Assembly: GCA_964393895.1 (NCBI GenBank)
Contig: CAYMWP010000051.1
Location: forward strand, 1 to 28,666
Direction: 5' to 3'
Source of the DNA: B4-G1 sp964393895
GTDB lineage: Bacteria; Chloroflexota; Anaerolineae; B4-G1
Length of the DNA stretch: 28,666 nt
Shown piece after piece: positions 7,111-14,829 of this stretch. Position numbers and translations under genes: made by a program. The notes under the pieces were generated by a model. It did no database searches and was not told the DNA's origin. It worked only from the letters and a program-made list of their open reading frames with translations. Each line of letters begins with the position of its first letter. Position 1 is the first letter of the stretch.

Positions 7111-7703
7111 TAGAGGCGCGCAAGATATCTTTTCAGGAAGCATGGGATGACTCCACTGAAAAAACCAGGGTTTTCAATGGTTTTATGGGACAGCGTCCCA
7201 CTTTTGGCTCAAAATTGACGTGTTTGTGGGAATATCTCACCAAAAAACCTGGTTTTTGGGCATTTTATCCCCACCGACGAACAAACCAACACCTTTTTTC
7301 AGGAAAGTCATGGGATAGCTCTACCATTTTCTTTGTGAATGAAGAACTTGAACAGGAGATTGAAGCCCAAATAGAATCTTTGCTAGAGACAGCACAGAAT
7401 CACCGCGTATCGGAGACAGCGGAAATAAACATACCGACATAGCCAGTTTTCTAGGTCAGAAGGACAGTGCATTGGATGTGATTCTGAAAGCAGATTTGTC
7501 ATCTAAACAGTCGTTACGGGGAGAACAGGGCCTTTGTGAATTTCGTGGACGGCGGTGGTTGGCTGGCGAGAATACGCGATCTGGAACGATTGGTGGAGCA
7601 CTGTCATTATTTCATCAATTTGCAGCATTTGGACATGCTGGAAGCAATCGTGTTGCAGCACGTACCCGAGAGATACTTTAACACACGGGGCAATGCAGAC
7701 TAG
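7107..7703 (+). pseudogene. Decayed restriction endonuclease partner of the methyltransferase
   Basis: Coding remains are scattered over two frames. The GTG at 7107 overlaps the methyltransferase stop by 4 bp (GTGA), as in a coupled operon. Frame one reads MIEARKISFQE, then after inserted repeat DNA SWDSSTIFFVNEELEQEIEAQ, and stops at 7440. A second frame (about 7445-7510) reads SFLGQKDSALDVILKADLSSKQ. The original frame returns at 7509 as NRAFVNFVDGGGWLARIRD and continues through FINLQHLDMLEAIVLQHVPERYF to TAG 7701-7703. The pieces look like real protein and resemble the ends of type II endonucleases, but catalytic residues cannot be placed and the middle seems deleted. Assignment to restriction rests mainly on its position beside the methyltransferase. 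Confidence 0.68.
7130..7324 (+). repeat. Inserted structured repeat within the endonuclease remnant
   Basis: The segment 7130-7156 (TTTTCAGGAAGCATGGGATG followed by ACTCCAC) recurs imperfectly at 7296-7324 (TTTTCAGGAAAGTCATGGGA, then TAGCTCTAC). Between them lie the hairpin TGGGAC-AGC-GTCCCA and the near-palindromes AAAACCAGGGTTTT and AAAAACCTGGTTTTT. Removing one unit rejoins ISFQE to SWDSSTIFF, so about 166 bp was probably inserted or duplicated. It remains open in frame. Confidence 0.6.
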
Positions 7704-7712
7704 GAGGACTTG

Positions 7713-8684
7713 ATGCCCAAAGCACTGATTACAGGCGTTACTGGCCAGGACGGTTCCTACCTGGCCGAGTTCTTGCTGGAGAAAGGATACCAGGTCATCG
7801 GCATGGTGCGGCGCAGCAGCACGATCAACTTTTCCCGCATCAACCACATCCAGGACCAGGTCACTCTCGCTTCCGGCGATCTACTGGATCAGGGATCGCT
7901 GATCAACGTCATCCGCGATCACCAGCCCGATGAGGTCTATAACCTGGCGGCCCAGTCGTTCGTTCCCACCTCCTGGCAGCAGCCGGTCTTTACCGGTGAA
8001 GTGACGGCCCTGGGCGTCACCCGGATGCTGGAAGCGATCCGCGCCGTAGACGATAGCATTCGCTTCTATCAGGCTTCGAGCAGCGAGATGTTCGGCAAGG
8101 TGCGCGAGGTCCCCCAGAAAGAGGATACTCCTTTATACCCACGCAGCCCCTACGGCGTGGCCAAAGTCTACGGCCACTGGATCACCGTCAACTACCGCGA
8201 GTCTTATGGTCTCCACGCCACTTCCGGCATCCTCTTCAACCACACCAGCCCCCGGCGGGGTTTAGAATTCGTCCTGCGCAAGATCACCCACGGGGCGGCG
8301 CAGATCAAGCTGGGGTTGGCCGACGAACTGCGTCTGGGCAACCTGGACTCGTGCCGCGACATCGGCTTTGCCGGCGACTATGTGCGGGCTATGTGGATGA
8401 TGCTCCAGCGCCCCGCGCCGGACGATTACGTGATCGCTACCGGAGACACTCACTCTATCCGCGAGATGTGCGAGGTGGCCTTCGAGTGCGTGGGACTGGA
8501 TTGGCAAGAGCACGTGAGACAAGACCCGCGCTTTATACGACCGGCCGAGGTAGACCTGCTGGTAGGAGACGCTAGCAAGGCCAGGAGTGTGCTGGGGTGG
8601 GAATCGCAGGTCTCTTTCCGCGAATTGGTGCACATGATGGTAGAAGCCGACATCGCTCTACTACGCCGCGAAAACGATCTTTGA
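7713..8684 (+). CDS. gmd: GDP-mannose 4,6-dehydratase
   Basis: The 323-residue enzyme converts GDP-D-mannose to GDP-4-dehydro-6-deoxy-D-mannose in the cytoplasm. Visible features are the NADP-binding TGVTGQDGSYL (from residue 7), the RRSST loop typical of GMD, YNLAAQSFV, the catalytic SSSE (122-125) with Tyr147 and Lys151 (SPYGVAK), and LFNHTSPRRG. ATG 7713 is preferred to the in-frame TTG at 7710 because the binding site TAGGAGG (7701-7707) lies 5 nt from the ATG and only 2 nt from the TTG. The binding site overlaps the stop codon of the endonuclease remnant. Its product is the substrate of the upstream RMD. glmM follows after 12 bp. Confidence 0.95.
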   Translation: MPKALITGVTGQDGSYLAEFLLEKGYQVIGMVRRSSTINFSRINHIQDQVTLASGDLLDQGSLINVIRDHQPDEVYNLAAQSFVPTSWQQPVFTGEVTALGVTRMLEAIRAVDDSIRFYQASSSEMFGKVREVPQKEDTPLYPRSPYGVAKVYGHWITVNYRESYGLHATSGILFNHTSPRRGLEFVLRKITHGAAQIKLGLADELRLGNLDSCRDIGFAGDYVRAMWMMLQRPAPDDYVIATGDTHSIREMCEVAFECVGLDWQEHVRQDPRFIRPAEVDLLVGDASKARSVLGWESQVSFRELVHMMVEADIALLRRENDL

Positions 8685-8696
8685 GGGTAACGGTAG

Positions 8697-10064
8697 ATGG
8701 GCAGGTTATTCGGAACGGACGGCATCCGCAGTGTGGCTAACCACTGGCCTCTCACGGCCGATTTCGCCCTCAGGATAGGGCAGGCGGCGGCCCAGATGTT
8801 GAGACGCAACGGCGACGCCAACCCTATAGTCGTGATCGGCCGGGACACCAGGTTGTCCGGCTATATGCTGGAAAACGCGCTGGCCGCCGGGTTGACGTCG
8901 CAGGGCGTGGACGTGGCGCTGGCGGGCGTCATCCCGACGCCGGGCGTGGCCTATCTGACCCGCACGCACGGGGCGCAATTGGGGATCGTGATCTCTGCTT
9001 CGCACAATCCCTTCGATCACAACGGGATCAAGATCTTTGGGGCCGCTGGTTTCAAGATCCCCGACGAGATGGAGTTAGAGATCGAACGGTTGTTGTTGGA
9101 CAACGACGTCGAGTTCGAGGCAGTAAAAGCTGGGGAGATGGGGCGCAACTGGAGCGCCGATGGATGGCGGCAGGATTACGCCGATCACCTGGTCAAAGTA
9201 TGGGGCGACGACGGCTCTCTGCAAGGCCGGCGAGTGGTGCTCGACTGCGCCAACGGCGCGACTTCGGAGTTGGCGCCGCACGTATTTCGCCGCCTGGGCT
9301 TTGACGCCATCGTGGCGGAGAACGCGCCGAACGGGATCAACATCAACGAGCATTACGAGTACATCTACCCCGCGGCCCTCAGCGCCGCCGTCCTGCGGGA
9401 GCAAGCGTTGGCCGGCGTCGCTTTCGACGGCGACGGTGACCGGGTGATGCTGGTTGACGAAAAGGGCGGATTCGTCAACGGGGACGTGATGCTCGCCATC
9501 CTGGCCCGCGATATGCAGCAGAAGGGTCTCTTGAGCAACCACGCCGTGGTCGGCACGCCCATGAGCAACTGGGGCCTCAAAGCGTCGTTGGAAGAGGTCG
9601 GCATTCGTTTGGAAGAGACTTCTGTGGGCGACCGGTTCGTGTTGCAACGCATGATCGAAGAGAACTATACACTGGGCGGGGAACAGTCAGGGCACATCAT
9701 AACGCTGAGAGATGGGCAGACCACCGGAGACGGCATCTATACAGCCCTGGCGATTTTGAAGGTGGTGGCGAGCGAGCCAAACCAGAGCCTGGCTGCTCTG
9801 GCGGCCTGCATGCGCGAGTTCCCCGAGTACCTGGTCAGCATCGAGGTGCCCAGCAAGCCGCCGTTGCAGACGATCCCAGAGGTTCAGGACGCACTGCGGC
9901 AACTATACACGGCGCTAGGCGAGGACATTGACGTGACGCTGCGCTACTCGGGGACCGAGAACAAGTTACGGCTCAAGATCCGCGCCGGCGAGGAGCACGA
10001 CCCCAAGACCTTGGAGCGGGAGGCCGAGGCTTTTATGGACGTGGCCCGGCGAGCGATCAAGTGA
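8697..10064 (+). CDS. glmM: Phosphoglucosamine mutase-type phosphohexomutase
   Basis: The 455-residue protein is an alpha-D-phosphohexomutase, expected to interconvert glucosamine-6-phosphate and glucosamine-1-phosphate for UDP-GlcNAc synthesis. The N-terminal FGTDGIRS, the phosphoserine loop ISASHNPFDHNGIKIFG (Ser102, the same number as in E. coli GlmM), the metal loop DGDGDR (Asp244/246/248), the sugar loop GEQSGH and the phosphate loop RYSGTENKLRL are all intact. Length fits the family. It starts 12 bp after gmd, with GAGGG about 9 nt before the ATG, so the two are probably co-transcribed. It is one of three phosphohexomutases in the cluster; GlmM-like proteins sometimes also act on mannose or glucose phosphates. 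Confidence 0.88.
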   Translation: MGRLFGTDGIRSVANHWPLTADFALRIGQAAAQMLRRNGDANPIVVIGRDTRLSGYMLENALAAGLTSQGVDVALAGVIPTPGVAYLTRTHGAQLGIVISASHNPFDHNGIKIFGAAGFKIPDEMELEIERLLLDNDVEFEAVKAGEMGRNWSADGWRQDYADHLVKVWGDDGSLQGRRVVLDCANGATSELAPHVFRRLGFDAIVAENAPNGININEHYEYIYPAALSAAVLREQALAGVAFDGDGDRVMLVDEKGGFVNGDVMLAILARDMQQKGLLSNHAVVGTPMSNWGLKASLEEVGIRLEETSVGDRFVLQRMIEENYTLGGEQSGHIITLRDGQTTGDGIYTALAILKVVASEPNQSLAALAACMREFPEYLVSIEVPSKPPLQTIPEVQDALRQLYTALGEDIDVTLRYSGTENKLRLKIRAGEEHDPKTLEREAEAFMDVARRAIK

Positions 10065-10105
10065 TCTAGGATTGTGTGATTCAAGATTCGTTGATCTGGG
10101 TTTCG
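10060..10105 (+). repeat. Degenerate heptanucleotide array after glmM
   Basis: Heptamer-spaced GATT/GATC cores (GGATTGT, GTGATTC, AAGATTC, GTTGATC) fill the gap between glmM and the next gene and begin at the glmM stop codon. Confidence 0.45.
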
Positions 10106-10141
10106 ACGGGCGGCATTTCAAATCTCTATCACAGAGGAAAT

Positions 10142-11047
10142 ATGGAGCGGCACGAGTCGCAGTTCCGGTTGATGACGTACAACATAATGGGAGCGCTGGG
10201 GGAGGGCAACTCGACGCTCGGCGACATCATCAAAGTGATCGAGGACGCCGCCCCCGACATCTTGGTCGTTCAAGAGGCGGCCGAGTTCCAGGATGCGGAC
10301 GGTGGCTGGCACAGTTCTCTCGATCAAATTGCCCGGGCCGGAGAGTTTCAAAGTCGCTACCTCGGACCAACCATCTCGATGCGCGAGCACATGCACGTGC
10401 AAAAGCCCACGTTCGTCCGCGCCATCTTTGACGACTGGCAGGATTGGAGACAGGGCAACGGCATACTCTCTCACTGGGGGTTCGTGCGGCTGGGCGACCC
10501 GGCCAAGCCCGGCGCGCCGAGAAACGTACCGCTCTATCGAACGCCGCTTTACCAGGGGAATCGAGACACAGACCCCCGCCATGCGCTGATCGCCCGCCTC
10601 AACAGGCCTCCCATCTTTCCGTTCATCGTGGGCGCGCACTTTACGACTTTGGTGGCCGAACGAGAGCAAGAGGGAGCCCCTCGTCCAATTCCTGGACGGG
10701 CGGAGCAAGCGCAATGCCTCAGGCTAAAGCAGGCCAGGCGGTTGCTGGATCTGCTCAGAGAACACGTCCTCGAACGAGGAGAGCTGGTGTTCCTGTTGGG
10801 TGACTTTAACGCCACGCCCGGTGAGCCTTGCATCGCGGCTGCGCTGGAGGCCGAGGGCGGGTTCGTGCGCCTGACACCGGATCAAGGCCCGCAGGCCACT
10901 CATCCCAAAGCCCTCAGCTCCATAGATCACATTTTCGTGTACCCGGGCGACAGGCTGGCAGAGTATCAGTGCTGGATAATAGATAATTCACTGGCCCGGC
11001 GGGCGTCGGATCACCTGCCCGTGGTGGCCGATGTCGAGGTAAGGTGA
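10142..11047 (+). CDS. Endonuclease/exonuclease/phosphatase (EEP) family protein
   Basis: The 301-residue product has the full EEP motif series: RLMTYNIMG near the N-terminus, the metal-ligand Glu in LVVQEA, GAHF in the middle, GDFNATPGEP with the catalytic Asp/Asn, SSIDHIFVYPG and the terminal ASDHLPVVADV. EEP enzymes cleave phosphodiester bonds in nucleic acids, nucleotides or lipids; this sequence does not reveal the substrate. No signal peptide is seen. ATG 10142, with AGAGG 4 nt upstream, is preferred to the GTG at 10076, because the extra 22 residues would come from heptanucleotide repeat DNA. Its link to the sugar-nucleotide neighbours is unclear. Confidence 0.85.
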   Translation: MERHESQFRLMTYNIMGALGEGNSTLGDIIKVIEDAAPDILVVQEAAEFQDADGGWHSSLDQIARAGEFQSRYLGPTISMREHMHVQKPTFVRAIFDDWQDWRQGNGILSHWGFVRLGDPAKPGAPRNVPLYRTPLYQGNRDTDPRHALIARLNRPPIFPFIVGAHFTTLVAEREQEGAPRPIPGRAEQAQCLRLKQARRLLDLLREHVLERGELVFLLGDFNATPGEPCIAAALEAEGGFVRLTPDQGPQATHPKALSSIDHIFVYPGDRLAEYQCWIIDNSLARRASDHLPVVADVEVR

Positions 11048-11048
11048 A

Positions 11049-11129
11049 CAATTCTAGCTTGGGTGCTAGGAAAAAACTAGCCAGCACCGTCTGTTTTACG
11101 GCGGTGCGGCTTCAAAACGGGAATTACTG
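11049..11129 (+). mobile_element. MITE copy 2, left end missing
   Basis: From CAATTCTAGCTTGGGTGC onward it matches copy 1 closely through the right terminal repeat CAAAACGGGAATTACTG (11113-11129). It lacks the left 17-bp terminal repeat and the internal 22-bp hairpin of copy 1. It begins 1 bp after the EEP stop codon. With the left end gone, no target duplication can be recognised and the copy should be immobile. Confidence 0.82.
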
Positions 11130-11177
11130 CCGTAGTGTTATGGGCCACAAACTCGTCAGTAAAAAAGGGGGAATCTA

Positions 11178-12590
11178 ATGGCACAGCTAAAATCAAGCAT
11201 GTTCCGTGAGTACGACCTGCGTGGACAGGTGAACGACGAGCAACTCAACGAAGAGTCCATCGGCATCATCGCCAAAGCGTATGGCACCATGCTCCGCAAG
11301 CGAAACATTGACACCGCCGTCATCGGGCACGACTACCGGCAAAGCTCCGAATGGATCACGGAAACGACCATCCGGGGCCTCGTGGCGACCGGCATCAAAG
11401 TCACCAACCTGGGAATGGCTCTGACGCCCATGATGTACTCGGCCCAATATCACTACCAGACCGAAGGGGGCGTGATGGTCACCGCCTCCCACAACCCCAC
11501 CGGCTGGAGCGGGTTCAAGTTCGCGCTGGGTTACTCCCACACGCTGGGGCCGGTCGAGATGAAAGAGTTGTATGAACTGACCGTCAGCGAGGGGTTTGCC
11601 GCCGGCAAGGGCGCTGTTCGCAGCGAGGATTTCCTGGCTGCTTATCTGGACGACGTGACGAAGCGGGTGAACATCGCGCGGCCCGTCCGCGTGGTGGTCA
11701 ACACCGGCAATGGGACGCCCGGCCCCGTCGTAACAAAGGTGCTGCGGGCGGCGGGCTGCGAGGTCGTCGAGTTGTACACCGATCTGGACTGGAGCTTTCC
11801 CCGTTACTTTCCCAACCCCGCGCTGGTGGAGATGATGCAAGATACCGGCGAGAAGGTGGTCGAATCGGGCGCAGAGATCGGGTTCGCCCTTGATGGCGAC
11901 GGCGACCGGCTGGGCGTCACCAACGAGCAGGGAGAGACTGTCTGGCCGGACCGCTACCTGATCCTGTTGGCGCGCCAGGTGCTGGAGCACAATCCCGGCG
12001 GGAAGGTCATTTTCGACGTCAAATGCTCCCAGGCGCTGCCGGAGGACATCGAGGCGCACGGCGGCGTGCCCATCATGTGGAAGACGGGCCACTCTTACAT
12101 CAAGCAAAAGCTGTGGGAGGAAAACGCGCCGCTGGCCGGGGAGATGAGCGGCCACATATTCTTCGGCGAGCCGGATTATCGCGGCTTTGACGACGCTGTG
12201 TTCACCGCGCTAAAGCTGGCCGAGCACCTCTCGCGCCGTGAGCGTTCGATGTCCGCCATCGTTGACGACACGCCGTACTATATCTCCACGCCGGCTCTCC
12301 AGGTCAAGTGCCCGGCCGACCTCGACAAGTACGAGGAGTCCGTCAAGTACCAGGTCGTCGAGCGGCTGACGGAAGAGTTCAAGACCGAGGGGTACGACGT
12401 GATTGACATCAACGGCGCGCGGGTCAACTTTGGCGACGGCTGGGGGCTGGTCAGGGCGTCGTCCAACCTGCCCGTCCTGGTGCTGCGGTTCGAGGCCAAG
12501 ACGGAAGAGCGCAAGGAGGAGCTCATGGCGCTTTTCCGGGCCAAGTTCGCCAAATACCCCGAGATCGGCACAGAATGGGAGAGTGGATAG
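11178..12590 (+). CDS. manB: Phosphomannomutase/phosphoglucomutase, ManB-like
   Basis: The 470-residue alpha-D-phosphohexomutase probably makes mannose-1-phosphate (and perhaps glucose-1-phosphate), the precursor of GDP-mannose used by GMD. Key sites are FREYDLRG (residues 9-16), the phosphoserine loop VTASHNPTGWSGFK (Ser104), the metal loop DGDGDR (Asp239/241/243), the sugar loop GEMSGH and the C-terminal RASSNLPVLVLRFE phosphate loop. The binding site GGGGG lies 6 nt before the ATG. The gene follows MITE copy 2 by 48 bp and is 1 bp from the next mutase gene. No separate promoter is evident. No GDP-mannose pyrophosphorylase is in the window, so that step must be encoded elsewhere. Confidence 0.87.
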   Translation: MAQLKSSMFREYDLRGQVNDEQLNEESIGIIAKAYGTMLRKRNIDTAVIGHDYRQSSEWITETTIRGLVATGIKVTNLGMALTPMMYSAQYHYQTEGGVMVTASHNPTGWSGFKFALGYSHTLGPVEMKELYELTVSEGFAAGKGAVRSEDFLAAYLDDVTKRVNIARPVRVVVNTGNGTPGPVVTKVLRAAGCEVVELYTDLDWSFPRYFPNPALVEMMQDTGEKVVESGAEIGFALDGDGDRLGVTNEQGETVWPDRYLILLARQVLEHNPGGKVIFDVKCSQALPEDIEAHGGVPIMWKTGHSYIKQKLWEENAPLAGEMSGHIFFGEPDYRGFDDAVFTALKLAEHLSRRERSMSAIVDDTPYYISTPALQVKCPADLDKYEESVKYQVVERLTEEFKTEGYDVIDINGARVNFGDGWGLVRASSNLPVLVLRFEAKTEERKEELMALFRAKFAKYPEIGTEWESG

Positions 12591-12591
12591 G

Positions 12592-14013
12592 ATGAGCGGC
12601 ATCCGGTTCGGCTCCGACGGCTGGCGCGGCAGGATCGCCGAGGATTTCACCTTCGATAACGTGCGCCGCGTCGCGCAGGCCGTCGCCGATTATTTCGTAG
12701 AGGCGGAGACGGTGAGCCAGGGCGTCGTCGTCGGCTACGATAATCGCTTCGCCTCCGAGCACTTTGCCGCCGCCGCCGCCGAGGTCCTGACCGGCAACGG
12801 TATCCCCGTTCTCCTGGCGCAGGAAGCGGCCCCCACGCCCGTCATCTCCTTCTCCGCGTTGAGCAGGCGGGCGGCCGGGGCCGTCGTCATCACCGCCAGC
12901 CACAACCCGCCCACCGACAATGGCTTCAAAGTCCGAGATGGTCGTGGCGCTGCCATCGCCCCCGAGGGGCTGGAGCGGATCGAGGGACTGGTTCCAGATT
13001 CCTCGGAGAGCGTCAGGCGATTGCCGTTGGAGCAAGCCACCAGCAAAGGGCTGGTCGAGACCTTTGACCCGGCGCCGGCCTACGTCGAATACGTCCGGCA
13101 ACGCGTGGATTTGGAGACCATCAAACAGGCCGGTCTCAAAGTGGCCTACGACGCGATGTGGGGCGTGGGCGCGGGTTGGCTGGCCCGGCTCCTCGCAGGC
13201 GGCGCGACGACGCTGCACCCCATCCGCGGGGAGCGCAACCCGGCTTTTCCGGGGATGCGCCAGCCCGAGCCGATCCCACCCAACGTGGACGCGCTGCTGA
13301 GAGAGGTGGTCGCCGTAGGAGCCGACGTCGGCATCGCCAACGACGGAGACGCCGACCGCATCGGTGTGGCCGACGAAAAAGGCAACTTTGTCACCCAGCT
13401 CCAGGTCGGCGGGCTGCTGGCGCTCTATCTCCTCGAGCTGCGCGGCCAACGCGGCCCCATCGTCAAGACCCTGTCGTCCACGGTCATGATAAACAAACTG
13501 GGCCAACAATTCGGCCTGGAGGTGTTCGATACGGGTATCGGCCCCAAGCACGTGGGGAAAAAATTCATCGAGACCGGCGCCATGCTGGGCGCTACCGAGA
13601 GCGGAGGATTCATCCTGCCCGGCCTGCCAGAACGGGACGGCATCCTGGCCCCGCTCTACCTCCTGGATATGATGGCCCGCACCGGCAAGCGACCGGGCCA
13701 ACTGCTGGAGTGGCTCTACGAAACCGTCGGCGCGCGCTACCATTACCGCAGGGTTGACACTCGCTTCCCGACCGAGGAACGTGAGGCCGTCCAGCGGCGG
13801 GTGCGGGAGGCGGACCCTGCCACCATCGGCGGGCTGGCGGTGACCGGCGTAGATACCCTGGACGGCTTCAAGTTCAACCTGGCCGACGGCGGCTGGCTGC
13901 TCGTCCGCTTTTCCAACACCGAGCCGATCCTGCGCGTCTACTGCGAGACGACAGAGAAGAGTCGGGTGGAACTGTTGTTGAACGAGGGATTGAAATTGGC
14001 GGGACTGGCGTAA
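12592..14013 (+). CDS. Third alpha-D-phosphohexomutase (PGM/PMM family)
   Basis: The start is the ATG at 12592, 1 bp after the manB stop; the frame is open upstream into manB but does not code there. The 473-residue product has RFGSDGWRGR at residues 5-14, the phosphoserine loop ITASHNPPTDNGFK (Ser103), the metal loop DGDADR (Asp251/253/255) and the phosphate loop RFSNTEPILRVY. The sugar-specificity loop reads GATESGGF instead of the GExSGH of its two paralogues, so its substrate preference should differ. Close relatives are annotated as phosphoglucomutases. Tight spacing with manB and tatD suggests one transcript. Confidence 0.87.
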   Translation: MSGIRFGSDGWRGRIAEDFTFDNVRRVAQAVADYFVEAETVSQGVVVGYDNRFASEHFAAAAAEVLTGNGIPVLLAQEAAPTPVISFSALSRRAAGAVVITASHNPPTDNGFKVRDGRGAAIAPEGLERIEGLVPDSSESVRRLPLEQATSKGLVETFDPAPAYVEYVRQRVDLETIKQAGLKVAYDAMWGVGAGWLARLLAGGATTLHPIRGERNPAFPGMRQPEPIPPNVDALLREVVAVGADVGIANDGDADRIGVADEKGNFVTQLQVGGLLALYLLELRGQRGPIVKTLSSTVMINKLGQQFGLEVFDTGIGPKHVGKKFIETGAMLGATESGGFILPGLPERDGILAPLYLLDMMARTGKRPGQLLEWLYETVGARYHYRRVDTRFPTEEREAVQRRVREADPATIGGLAVTGVDTLDGFKFNLADGGWLLVRFSNTEPILRVYCETTEKSRVELLLNEGLKLAGLA

Positions 14014-14016
14014 GCA

Positions 14017-14793
14017 ATGCATTTAACTGACTCTCACGCCCACCTGGACTTTGACCAGTTCGACGGCGACCGCGACGCAGTGATCCAGCGGGCGCGCGAC
14101 GCCGGCCTGGTCGCCATCATCAACGTGGGTACCGACCTGGCCTCCAGCAAGGCGGCGGTGGCGCTGGCGGAGAAACACGATTTCATCTACGCCGCCGTGG
14201 GGTTTCATCCTCACGACGCCAAGCACGTCAACGCGAGGGTGCTGGATCAACTGCGCGTGCTGACCCGCCACCCGAAAGTGGTCGCGATAGGCGAGATCGG
14301 CCTGGACTACTACCGGGATCGCTCGCCGCGTCCAGCGCAGCGGCAGGCCTTTGCCGATCAACTGGCTCTGGCGGCGGAGATGGAGCTGCCCGTCATAATC
14401 CACAGCCGCGACGGCAATTGCCGCGCACACAACGACGTCGTGGAACAGTTGCGCGGGTGGAAAGGGCGCGGCGTCCTCCACTCCTACTCCGGCGGGCCGG
14501 AACGTCTGGACGAGGTACTGGAACTGGGTTTTTACGTCAGCATCTCTGGGCCGGTCACCTTTCCAAAGGCGGACCGTCTGCGGGAGGCAGCGGCGGCGGC
14601 TCCGCTGGAGCGCTTGCTGGTGGAGACCGATTGCCCTTTCCTGACCCCCGTTCCGCGCCGCGGCCGGCGCAACGAGCCCGCCCTGGTACGACACGTGGTC
14701 GAGGCGGTCGCCCAGGCCCGAGGCGCGCCGGCGGAGACGGTGGCCCAGGCGACGGCAGATAATCTCGCCCATCTTTTCGACATTCCATTTTGA
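14017..14793 (+). CDS. tatD: TatD family metal-dependent hydrolase (DNase)
   Basis: The 258-residue TIM-barrel amidohydrolase has all expected metal ligands: His7 and His9 (DSHAHLD), Glu93 (GEIGLDYY), His129 (IIHSRD), His155 (VLHSYSGG) and Asp205 (VETDCPFLTP). Characterised TatD proteins are 3'-5' exonucleases acting on DNA in repair or turnover. It begins 3 bp after the preceding mutase stop, and no strong binding site is seen, so translation may be coupled. Co-transcription with sugar-nucleotide genes looks like housekeeping linkage rather than a shared function. Confidence 0.92.
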   Translation: MHLTDSHAHLDFDQFDGDRDAVIQRARDAGLVAIINVGTDLASSKAAVALAEKHDFIYAAVGFHPHDAKHVNARVLDQLRVLTRHPKVVAIGEIGLDYYRDRSPRPAQRQAFADQLALAAEMELPVIIHSRDGNCRAHNDVVEQLRGWKGRGVLHSYSGGPERLDEVLELGFYVSISGPVTFPKADRLREAAAAAPLERLLVETDCPFLTPVPRRGRRNEPALVRHVVEAVAQARGAPAETVAQATADNLAHLFDIPF

Positions 14794-14820
14794 AACTTGC
14801 AGACTTGCCAACTTGTAAAG
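14794..14820 (+). repeat. Short tandem repeat between tatD and polyprenyl synthase genes
   Basis: Three ACTTG-led octamers (ACTTGCAG, ACTTGCCA, ACTTGTAA) follow the tatD stop directly and lie just before the binding site of the next gene. The motif is the same as in the array at 5326-5386. Confidence 0.5.
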
Positions 14821-14829
14821 AGGTATTAC

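Noticed and set aside
7472..7681. A separate 69-codon gene downstream of the endonuclease remnant
   Set aside because: Only its first part looks protein-like and fits as a frameshifted middle piece of the endonuclease. The rest overlaps the better NFVDGGGWLAR frame.
12523..14022. Minus-strand 499-codon open frame opposite the third mutase
   Set aside because: The plus strand encodes a complete phosphohexomutase with all loops intact; the antisense frame is a codon-bias shadow.
14797..14829. TTG 14797 as start of the polyprenyl synthase gene
   Set aside because: The codons come from an ACTTG repeat. TTG 14830 has AAAGAGG at ideal distance and keeps the entire conserved domain.
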